In this document: in pieces, positions 1-5,558 of the stretch
How positions within the stretch are numbered: position 1 is the first letter of the stretch
Layout: each line of letters opens with the position of its first letter
NCBI GenBank assembly: GCA_018699075.1
Contig: JABIPV010000335.1
Coordinates: 1-8,224 of the forward strand
Direction of reading: 5' to 3'
Source: Kordiimonadaceae bacterium
GTDB lineage: Bacteria > Pseudomonadota > Alphaproteobacteria > Sphingomonadales > Emcibacteraceae
DNA: 8,224 nt
Position numbers and translations under genes: made by a program
Notes under the pieces: model-generated
Seen by the model: only the letters and a program-made list of their open reading frames with translations
Told to the model about the DNA's origin: nothing
Database searches by the model: none

Positions 1-442
1 TCCTGCTTTACTCGCTATCAACATGACACCCGTCGAAGCTGCAATGATAACATTAACGGGTAATACGGCCGCCTTTATAGCGGTGATTGTCATATCATCA
101 ATAGAAGCCATTGATTTAAGGCAGCTTGAGGCTGCACGAAGTTTTGCTCTATCTGAGCGCCTGATATTGGTGAAGATAATATTCCCACAAGCGTTGGCGA
201 TATCTATGCCATTATTGGTTGGACTTGCCATTAATCAGCTTCAGGTAACTTCATTGGTTTCTGTAATTGGGGTTGTTGACTTAACGCGGGTTGGTGACAT
301 TATTAACCAAAGAACGTTTGAGCCTTTTATCGTTTGGCCGATAATTGGCATCACCTACTTTATATTGGCAAAAACAATCGAACGTATAGGCGCACGCTTG
401 GAGCGGCGTTTCAGCGCTCACCGCATAAGTAATGAAATTTAA
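1..442 (+). CDS. Polar amino acid ABC transporter permease, 5' truncated by window edge
   Basis: Inner-membrane permease subunit of a HisMQ/GlnP-type amino acid importer. The frame is open from base 2, and the first Met (base 23) lies inside the domain rather than at a start, so the N-terminal helices lie upstream of the window. Visible are a hydrophobic helix, then the cytoplasmic EAA loop that docks on the ATPase (EAA codons at 128-136, followed by an Ile-rich stretch and Pro-Gln-Ala-Leu near 184-195), then two more hydrophobic segments and a basic C-terminal tail. The normally conserved Gly of the EAA loop is Ala here (codon 146-148), a modest oddity. The ATPase gene follows after 12 bases and two periplasmic binding proteins lie further down, so this is one transporter. 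Whether a second permease gene sits upstream cannot be seen. Family assignment is firm; substrate is unknown. Confidence 0.85.
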   Translation, partial: PALLAINMTPVEAAMITLTGNTAAFIAVIVISSIEAIDLRQLEAARSFALSERLILVKIIFPQALAISMPLLVGLAINQLQVTSLVSVIGVVDLTRVGDIINQRTFEPFIVWPIIGITYFILAKTIERIGARLERRFSAHRISNEI

Positions 443-454
443 CGAGAAAATAAT

Positions 455-1189
455 ATGATCGAAATTCATAAACTACATAAGGATTTTGGGGCTTTAAAAG
501 TGCTAAAGGGCGTTGATCTTTCTATTAAAGAAGGCGAGGTTGTTTCGATCCTTGGTGGAAGTGGATCCGGCAAAAGTACGATGATGCGTTGTATAAATGG
601 CTTAGAAGAAATTACGTCCGGAAAAATAATTGTCGATAATTTTGATGTGTCCAATAAAAACGACCTTCAGGAAGTTAGAAAAAGATGTTCAACCGTTTTT
701 CAACAATTTGACCTTTATCCACATTTAAGCGTGTTGGATAATATTACTCTTGCGCCGATTTCGGTACTTGCCAAAAGCAAGGAAGAGGCTAATAATAAGG
801 CAATGGAGCTATTGAAAAGTGTAGCTTTAGAAGATAAAGAATCGGTTTATCCAGCGCAGCTGTCGGGGGGGCAAAAACAGCGCATCGGAATTTGCCGTGC
901 GCTCGCCATGAGCCCTAATTATTTACTTCTAGATGAAGTAACCAGTTCTCTTGACCCTGAAATGACGGCGGAAGTACTTGAAATTTTAAAAGTTTTAGCA
1001 AGCCAGGGCATTACAATGATTTCTGTAACTCATGAAATTGAATTTGCCCGTGAGATTTCGGACCGCATTGTTTTCTTAGACGATGGAAAGATATTAAAAG
1101 ACCTGCCAAAAGATGAGTTTTTCTCAGACGTTGGGGGTAAATCTGACCCGCGTATTGCAAAATTTCTTTCAAAAATGGGTAATCAATAA
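455..1189 (+). CDS. Polar amino acid ABC transporter ATP-binding protein (GlnQ/HisP type)
   Basis: Cytoplasmic ATPase that powers the neighbouring permease. At 244 residues it has the usual length for the amino-acid (PAAT) subfamily. All nucleotide-site motifs are intact: Walker A GGSGSGKST at residues 34-42, Q-loop with FQQFDLYPHL at 82-91, signature LSGGQKQR at 136-143, Walker B YLLLDE at 156-161, D-loop SSLD at 164-167 and switch His193. Two small deviations from the common subfamily sequence are Gly for Pro at residue 35 and Val for Pro right after the Walker B Glu (162); neither touches catalytic residues. It starts 12 bases after the permease with only a weak purine-rich leader. The motif set supports an importer ATPase for amino acids or close derivatives; the downstream glycosylasparaginase and binding proteins suggest a glycosylated or acidic amino acid, which is inference. 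Confidence 0.93.
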   Translation: MIEIHKLHKDFGALKVLKGVDLSIKEGEVVSILGGSGSGKSTMMRCINGLEEITSGKIIVDNFDVSNKNDLQEVRKRCSTVFQQFDLYPHLSVLDNITLAPISVLAKSKEEANNKAMELLKSVALEDKESVYPAQLSGGQKQRIGICRALAMSPNYLLLDEVTSSLDPEMTAEVLEILKVLASQGITMISVTHEIEFAREISDRIVFLDDGKILKDLPKDEFFSDVGGKSDPRIAKFLSKMGNQ

Positions 1190-1190
1190 T

Positions 1191-1226
1191 TCATTTTGAC
1201 CCTAAGGTAGGAATGTGACAAAATGA
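1191..1226. repeat. 8-bp perfect inverted repeat in the ATPase-asparaginase gap
   Basis: TCATTTTG at 1191-1198 is the exact reverse complement of CAAAATGA at 1219-1226, with a 20-base interior. It begins 1 base after the ATPase stop codon. It is not followed by a T-run, so it does not look like an intrinsic terminator. The arms coincide with the candidate -35 and -10 boxes listed separately, which would suit a repressor or activator site, or an RNA stem that caps the upstream message. An 8-bp match in AT-rich DNA can arise by chance. Confidence 0.4.
1196..1224 (+). promoter_or_regulatory. Candidate internal sigma70-type promoter for the asparaginase segment
   Basis: TTGACC at 1196-1201 (5 of 6 to the -35 consensus) is followed by exactly 17 bases and CAAAAT at 1219-1224 (4 of 6 to the -10 consensus). 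Initiation would fall near 1231, leaving a leader of about 18 bases that still contains the AAGGA ribosome site before the start at 1249. This is the only gap over 26 bases in the window, which makes it the natural place for internal control. The -10 box lacks the initial T, so it is weak and may need an activator. Confidence 0.3.
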
Positions 1227-1240
1227 CCCTAAAAGGAATG
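1197..1240 (+). repeat. Imperfect direct repeat carrying a duplicated ribosome-site-like sequence
   Basis: TGACCCTAAGGTAGGAATG (1197-1215) recurs as TGACCCTAAAAGGAATG (1224-1240), a local duplication with a 2-base length difference, 27 bases apart. The second copy supplies the AAGGA (1233-1237) that sits 11 bases before the asparaginase start; the first copy carries TAGGA (1208-1212). It could be a repeated binding site or simply a short slippage duplication. Confidence 0.55.
1233..1237 (+). promoter_or_regulatory. Ribosome binding site of the asparaginase gene
   Basis: AAGGA lies 11 bases before the ATG at 1249. The spacing is slightly long but this is the only good site near, and it supports the start that keeps the complete Tat leader. 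Confidence 0.55.
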
Positions 1241-1248
1241 ATATTAAT

Positions 1249-2277
1249 ATGAAAAGACGCAATTTTTTAAAATCTTCAGCGGCACTGGCGACAGTGTCCA
1301 TGGCAAATAGTGGTATTTTCGCGGGGGCTCAACAAACAAGTAATAATTCAGAGGACAATATGATACTTTTAACAAATGGGACTGGCTGGGCCGGAATTGA
1401 TAAAACTGCAAGTGAACTTGAAAAAGGTACTTACGGTATTGATGCGATGATCGCAGGCATAAGAATGGTCGAAGCCGAACCAAAAATCCGCAGCGTTGGT
1501 TATGGCGGCTGGCCAAATATTCTGGGCGTAATGGAATTTGATGGCGGCGTCATGGATGGTTCTACACGTCGCGTAGGGTCTGTTGGTGCACTTAAGCACA
1601 CTTATCATGCTGCTGACGTTGCTAAGGCGGTGATGACAGAACTTAATCACGTTATGGTAACTGGTGACGGTGCTGACCGCTTGGCGGCTGAAATAGGACT
1701 TCCAAAAGTAAATACACTTCTAGAAAATTCCAAAGAAGTATGGCTGCAAAAAATCAAAGATATTTTAACGCCCGAAGAATTTGAAAAATTTCCGAATATT
1801 CCTTTGGCACCGTTAAATAGTGCCATAACAGACCCTGAAAAAGTGCGCGATACCACTGTCTTTATGTGTAAAGACGCTAAACAGGGTATTCACGCAGCGA
1901 CCAGTACATCTGGATGGGGTTGGAAATATCCTGGACGTCTTGGTGATAGTCCAATTGTTGGTGCAGGATTTTATGCAGATAGCCGTTACGGCGCCTGTGC
2001 CTGTACCCATACAGGCGAAATGGCTATTCGTGCCAGCACATCACGCACTGTCGTTCTGGCCATGAAACTTGGCTATTCTCTGGAAGATGCCGTCAAACTT
2101 GCCGTTGAAGAAGTTGATGAATTAGAGACCGGCTTTATCGGACCACTTGTAATACATGCTATTGATAACAAAGGCGGGCATAAGGTTGTTTCTTACAGAC
2201 TTGATAAGCCTGGTGAATATTGGTTCTGGAAACCTTCAATGAGCAAACCTGAACAACGTTTATCAGAAATGGCTTAA
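1249..2277 (+). CDS. Glycosylasparaginase-family Ntn hydrolase, Tat-exported
   Basis: Probable N4-(beta-N-acetylglucosaminyl)-L-asparaginase, which cuts the sugar-to-asparagine amide bond to give aspartate and 1-amino-GlcNAc. It is 342 residues long. Residues 1-27 form a twin-arginine leader (RRNFLK at 3-8, hydrophobic stretch, AGA before Gln28), so the enzyme should act outside the cytoplasm. Matching from memory to the Elizabethkingia enzyme, the self-cleavage pair Asp201-Thr202 is present (Thr202 becomes the N-terminal nucleophile), with Thr220, Arg230 and Asp233 matching Thr170, Arg180 and Asp183; the blocks SVGYGG (82-87) and GRLGDSPIVGAG (229-240) are strong family marks. Oddities: the His of the usual HDT triad is Arg200; the substrate-stacking Trp11 falls on Asn43 in an ungapped alignment, though Trp47 is close; Gly204 becomes His254; the linker before the cleavage site is longer. 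The start is chosen for the Tat leader and the AAGGA at 1233-1237. It could instead be an isoaspartyl peptidase-type relative, but the D-T site favours glycosylasparaginase. Confidence 0.85.
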   Translation: MKRRNFLKSSAALATVSMANSGIFAGAQQTSNNSEDNMILLTNGTGWAGIDKTASELEKGTYGIDAMIAGIRMVEAEPKIRSVGYGGWPNILGVMEFDGGVMDGSTRRVGSVGALKHTYHAADVAKAVMTELNHVMVTGDGADRLAAEIGLPKVNTLLENSKEVWLQKIKDILTPEEFEKFPNIPLAPLNSAITDPEKVRDTTVFMCKDAKQGIHAATSTSGWGWKYPGRLGDSPIVGAGFYADSRYGACACTHTGEMAIRASTSRTVVLAMKLGYSLEDAVKLAVEEVDELETGFIGPLVIHAIDNKGGHKVVSYRLDKPGEYWFWKPSMSKPEQRLSEMA

Positions 2278-2280
2278 TTT

Positions 2281-3078
2281 ATGAAATTAGTGGTGCAAAA
2301 ATTAATTTTATCCTTTGTCTTTTTTTATTTTGCAGCGGCGATATCTTATAGCGCCGATCTTGCCGATATCAAAAAGCGTGGTTATATAAATATTGGTGTG
2401 GCGCTTGGTGGGGAACCGATTGGTTTTTGGGACGAGAAAAATAACCCAATTGGTTATGATATTGATTTCGCTGAAAAATTGGCAAAGGCACTTGGGGTTA
2501 ATGTTAGTTTGATAAATGTTCATGGGGACGCAAGAATTAGTATGCTTGTATCTGGCCAACTTGATGTGGTTGTAGGCAATTTAACGGTGACCGATGCACG
2601 GGCGAAAATCGTTGATTTTTCTAATGCTTATTTTAGAACCGGGCTTAAAATCGCCGTACAAAAAGGGTCTGGTATTAAAACAATATCTGATCTTTCGGGA
2701 AAATCAGTTGTTGTTGGCCGTGGCACGAGTGGTGCGGTATTCTTGCAACAAAAAGTACCAGACGCAAAATTGGTATTTACTGATAAATTCGCGCCGGATG
2801 GATTGCTTCTTATGCGTCAAAAACGTGTTGATGCAGGTATCGAAGACGGATCATTCATTGAATATATGATCGGTAAAATGGACAATATGGAACTTCTGCC
2901 TGAAAGCTATGAAAGTGGTGATATTGCTGTAGGTATAAAAAAAGGTCAGCCTGATTTATTGAACTGGGTCAATCAATTCGTTGCGCAATATATTAGCTCG
3001 GGTGATTTTGACAGAAGTTATAAGAAATGGTGGGGCGCAGATTCAATACCCCCCGACCTAACCATTCCAAATTCGTAA
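2281..3078 (+). CDS. Amino acid ABC transporter substrate-binding protein 1 (PBP2 fold)
   Basis: Periplasmic receptor of the importer encoded at the left end. It has 265 residues. A signal peptide covers about residues 1-25 (Lys-rich start, hydrophobic Leu/Phe core, cleavage likely after SYSA). Then comes the two-lobe SBP_bac_3 domain. The family signature is clear at 58-71 (GYDIDFAEKLAKAL). By family analogy, Arg107 in the TVTDARAKIVDFS block would hold the substrate carboxylate and Asp189 in VDAGIED would bind the amino group. Phe49-Trp50 lie where this family usually has an aromatic that packs on the ligand side chain. The protein ends with a KKWWG motif shared with the next gene. The gene sits 3 bases after the hydrolase stop with no clear ribosome site, suggesting translational coupling. 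Ligand is inferred only: a glycosylated or acidic amino acid would fit the neighbours. Confidence 0.92.
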   Translation: MKLVVQKLILSFVFFYFAAAISYSADLADIKKRGYINIGVALGGEPIGFWDEKNNPIGYDIDFAEKLAKALGVNVSLINVHGDARISMLVSGQLDVVVGNLTVTDARAKIVDFSNAYFRTGLKIAVQKGSGIKTISDLSGKSVVVGRGTSGAVFLQQKVPDAKLVFTDKFAPDGLLLMRQKRVDAGIEDGSFIEYMIGKMDNMELLPESYESGDIAVGIKKGQPDLLNWVNQFVAQYISSGDFDRSYKKWWGADSIPPDLTIPNS

Positions 3079-3079
3079 A

Positions 3080-3868
3080 ATGGACAAAATAATGAAAAGT
3101 ATAATTCTATCAATAATATTTTTATTGGCGAGCATTAATGTAGCGAGCGCTGACATTTTAAGTGATGTAAAAGAGCGAGGTTATATAAAGGCTGGGATTT
3201 CTCTGGGTGGCATGCCAATGGGAGGGCGTGATGCGCGCAATGAACCGATAGGATATGATGTGGACGTCGCCAATCGCCTTGCAGACGCGCTTGGTGTTGA
3301 TCTTAGAATAATTGATGTTTATGGCGATGCGCGTGTCAGTATGCTTGTATCAAACCAATTGGATATTGTTATCGGCAATATGACCATTACAGAACCCAGA
3401 GCCAAAATCGTTGATTTCTCTAATGCATATTATCGCACAGGCCTTAAAATTGCTGTGCAGCGTGGCTCCAATATAAAAAACCTCGAAGATCTTAAAGGTA
3501 AGAAAATTGCCGTTGGTCGTGGCACCAGTGGCGCGGTTTTTCTTCAAGAGGAAGTTCCTTGGGTTGAGGTCGTATATACGGATAATTTTGCCCCAAATGG
3601 GATTTTGTTACTGCGTCAAAGACGCGTTGACGCAGGAATTGAAGACGCGTCAAATATTGATGCGCTCGTGCAGAATGTAAGAAGCTTAGAGACCATGCCC
3701 GGTGAATTTTTAAGCGGCGATATCGGCATGGGAATGGCCAAAGGTGAACCTGCATTAAAGTCGTGGGTTAATGAATTTATCGCGGATTATATAAGTTCAG
3801 GTGATTTTGACAGAAACATCAAAAAGTGGTGGGGTGATGACGCCTTAGCACCTGATTTATCTGAATAG
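3080..3868 (+). CDS. Amino acid ABC transporter substrate-binding protein 2, tandem paralogue
   Basis: A second periplasmic binding protein, 262 residues, colinear with the preceding one without gaps over at least residues 24-190; 40 of 51 residues match over 80-130. Signal peptide ends near INVASA (residues 19-24). Signature GYDVDVANRLADAL lies at 58-71, with Arg107 and Asp189 conserved. The important difference is at 49-50: Phe-Trp in the first copy is Gly-Arg here, at the expected side-chain end of the pocket, which implies a different, perhaps more acidic or polar ligand. The annotated ATG is 1 base after the previous stop; a second ATG at 3092 gives a tidier 20-residue leader and may be the true start, as neither has a visible ribosome site. 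Both proteins presumably serve the single transporter in the operon. The pair arose by tandem duplication. Confidence 0.92.
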   Translation: MDKIMKSIILSIIFLLASINVASADILSDVKERGYIKAGISLGGMPMGGRDARNEPIGYDVDVANRLADALGVDLRIIDVYGDARVSMLVSNQLDIVIGNMTITEPRAKIVDFSNAYYRTGLKIAVQRGSNIKNLEDLKGKKIAVGRGTSGAVFLQEEVPWVEVVYTDNFAPNGILLLRQRRVDAGIEDASNIDALVQNVRSLETMPGEFLSGDIGMGMAKGEPALKSWVNEFIADYISSGDFDRNIKKWWGDDALAPDLSE

Positions 3869-3876
3869 GTTCTAAT

Positions 3877-4788
3877 ATGACACTTTACGCAATAGACGTT
3901 GGCGCCACTAAAATGGATTTTGGTGTGTTTGACAATGATGGAGAATTGCTTGAAAAACAAACTCATAAAACCCCTCTTGATAGTTGGAATCATTTTACTT
4001 CTCTATTAATAGGACAAATGGATGAATTTGAGGGAAAATACGGTAAAGCAAAGAGTTTAGGAATTGGTGTCGCGGCAACGGTTGATCCATTAACTCAGAA
4101 AGCTTCCAGTGCGTCGATTAAGTCGATTGCAGGTAGAAATCTGTCTAAAGAATTAGAAAGCATTTTGTCTTGTCCAGTATATGTAGGGGTTGATGCGGCA
4201 TGTTTTACCCGTGTTGAAGTTTTAAAAGGAAAAGCGCAGGGTAAAAACTACGTCTTTGGCCTCATATTGGGAACAGGCGTAGGCGGCAGCTTTTTTATTA
4301 ATGGTCAGGTCATGAAAGGGCGTGATGGCCTTGCAGGGGAATGGGGCCACGGCAATAACCTGCATGAAAAATTAAAAGCATGTGGACTTAAAGATCATTT
4401 GTGCGGCTGTGGACAAACGAGCTGTCTAGATAGTTATGGTGCAGGTAAAGGGCTTGAGCGGATACATCACCAACTACATGATGTGGATATCAATACGAAA
4501 AATATACTGGATGCGTGGAGGAATAGTGAGGCTGAAGCGTGTAAAAGCGTTGAAATATTTATCACATTACTGGTCGATCAATTAACGGTAAATGTAAATA
4601 TACTAAATCCTGAAATGATGCCCGTTGCCGGTGGCCTTGCCAAGGCAGCAGATTTAATTGCTGAAATAGACAAGCGCGTGCGAAAAAACTGTATTGCCAA
4701 TTATGAAGAACCACTTATTGTACCTGGTGAATTTATCATCGATGGATGTTTAAGGGGGGCGGCACTACTAATCCCCGCTGCAAATTAA
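3877..4788 (+). CDS. ROK-family sugar kinase, N-acetylglucosamine kinase-like
   Basis: Cytoplasmic ATP-dependent sugar kinase. It has 303 residues, the same length as E. coli NagK, and the same motif order. The phosphate-binding DVGATK is at 7-12, the ATP loop GTGVGG at 132-137, the sugar-binding GEWGH at 154-158, and the zinc site is His158 with Cys176, Cys178 and Cys183 (CGCGQTSC), followed by DSYGAG where NagK has an ENYLSG-like stretch. The catalytic base should be Asp106. Odd: the usual NDAN around that Asp is VDAA (105-108), losing both conserved Asn residues, and the Glu after the zinc cysteines is Asp185; sugar recognition may therefore differ from NagK. Beside a glycosylasparaginase, the natural role is phosphorylating GlcNAc, or its amino form, after import. 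It starts 8 bases after the binding-protein gene. NagK is the best guess; another N-acylhexosamine or hexose is possible. Confidence 0.85.
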   Translation: MTLYAIDVGATKMDFGVFDNDGELLEKQTHKTPLDSWNHFTSLLIGQMDEFEGKYGKAKSLGIGVAATVDPLTQKASSASIKSIAGRNLSKELESILSCPVYVGVDAACFTRVEVLKGKAQGKNYVFGLILGTGVGGSFFINGQVMKGRDGLAGEWGHGNNLHEKLKACGLKDHLCGCGQTSCLDSYGAGKGLERIHHQLHDVDINTKNILDAWRNSEAEACKSVEIFITLLVDQLTVNVNILNPEMMPVAGGLAKAADLIAEIDKRVRKNCIANYEEPLIVPGEFIIDGCLRGAALLIPAAN

Positions 4789-4814
4789 TAATTAAATAAA
4801 GAGTAAGAAAAAAC

Positions 4815-5549
4815 ATGGGAAAAATTATTTTAGAAGTCTGCGTCGATACCATTAAAGGGGCGATTGATGTGGTTCAAAATGGCGCAGACCGTATTGAATT
4901 ATGTGATGCACTTGGCATTGGCGGCACCACACCATCAGCAGGATTAATGAATGCAGCCTCGAAACTGGGTATCCCTATTTATTCAATGATAAGACCACGA
5001 GGTGGCGATTTTATATTCAACTTCGAAGATATGGATGTAATGATGTATGATATCGACCGGGCCCGTCATTATGGAAATGCCGGAATTGTTATTGGCGCAA
5101 CCCATGAAAATGGCGAACTGGATTACCAAAAACTAAAAAAACTGGTTGATCATTCTGGTGATATGGGCGTGACGTTGCACCGGGCATTTGATGTCACACC
5201 GGATACTTCAGAAGCACTTGAAACAGCCATTGAACTTGGCATTGATCGGATTTTAACATCAGGACAAAAGGAAACCGTTCTTGAAGGCGCACTTAATATT
5301 AAAAGTGTGATCGACCAAGCGGACGGGCGCATTTCCATAATGCCGTGCACAAGTATTAATCCCAGAACAGTAGAGAGCTTGTTTAAAATACTATCAGTAT
5401 CAGAAATTCATTCATCTTGCCGGACGCTCGTAACTAGTCCATATGTCAAATCGGCACCGTCCATGGCCCCCGGCGATGATTTCTCAAGAAATATAACTGA
5501 CCCTGTCAAAGTAAAGGCTCTTGTCGAAAAATTGGCTACTTATAATTAA
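4815..5549 (+). CDS. cutC: CutC-family TIM-barrel protein (copper homeostasis annotation doubtful)
   Basis: Full-length CutC-family protein of 244 residues, predicted cytoplasmic with no signal peptide. Family blocks are plain: LEVCVD at 6-11, GADRIELC at 23-30, GGTTPS at 36-41, MIRPRGGDF at 58-66, HRAFD at 122-126 and RILTSGQ at 145-151. Cys9 and Cys30 keep the same 21-residue spacing as the two cysteines proposed to bind copper in human CUTC. The C-terminal loop that normally reads PGGGI is PCTSI (177-181), and the following FHGSAR-like strand is IHSSCR (198-203), so the presumed anion-binding end of the barrel is altered. The name comes from an old copper-tolerance phenotype and the biochemical role is unsettled. 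Sitting between a GlcNAc-type kinase and envelope proteins behind a glycosylasparaginase, it more likely serves sugar or glycosylamine metabolism here; that is inference. A 26-base gap precedes it, with only weak purine-rich leader. Confidence 0.9.
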   Translation: MGKIILEVCVDTIKGAIDVVQNGADRIELCDALGIGGTTPSAGLMNAASKLGIPIYSMIRPRGGDFIFNFEDMDVMMYDIDRARHYGNAGIVIGATHENGELDYQKLKKLVDHSGDMGVTLHRAFDVTPDTSEALETAIELGIDRILTSGQKETVLEGALNIKSVIDQADGRISIMPCTSINPRTVESLFKILSVSEIHSSCRTLVTSPYVKSAPSMAPGDDFSRNITDPVKVKALVEKLATYN

Positions 5550-5552
5550 GGA
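5547..5552 (+). promoter_or_regulatory. Ribosome binding site overlapping the cutC stop codon
   Basis: TAAGGA contains the TAA stop of the CutC-family gene and lies 6 bases before the ATG at 5559, so translation of the first TPR gene is probably coupled to it. Confidence 0.6.
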
Positions 5553-5558
5553 AAACTG

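Noticed and set aside
865..871. Run of seven G in the ATPase signature region as a possible phase-variable tract
   Set aside because: It simply encodes Ser-Gly-Gly of the invariant LSGGQ motif, the frame is intact, and seven bases is short for phase variation.
1191..1232. Inverted repeat after the ATPase gene as an intrinsic terminator
   Set aside because: The stem is AT-rich, the loop is 20 bases, and no T-run follows; an operator or chance repeat is likelier.
1244..1516. Reverse-strand open frame of 90 codons opposite the asparaginase gene
   Set aside because: It shows no recognisable domain, has unlikely composition, and lies wholly over a gene with strong family motifs; the other reverse-strand frames in the window are rejected for the same reason.
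2594..2869. Plus-strand 91-codon frame inside the first binding protein
   Set aside because: It is out of frame with a clearly conserved binding protein, has no motif and no ribosome site.
4789..4814. Possible promoter or terminator between the kinase and CutC genes
   Set aside because: The 26 bases are plain AT-rich sequence with no paired arms and no convincing -35/-10 pair.
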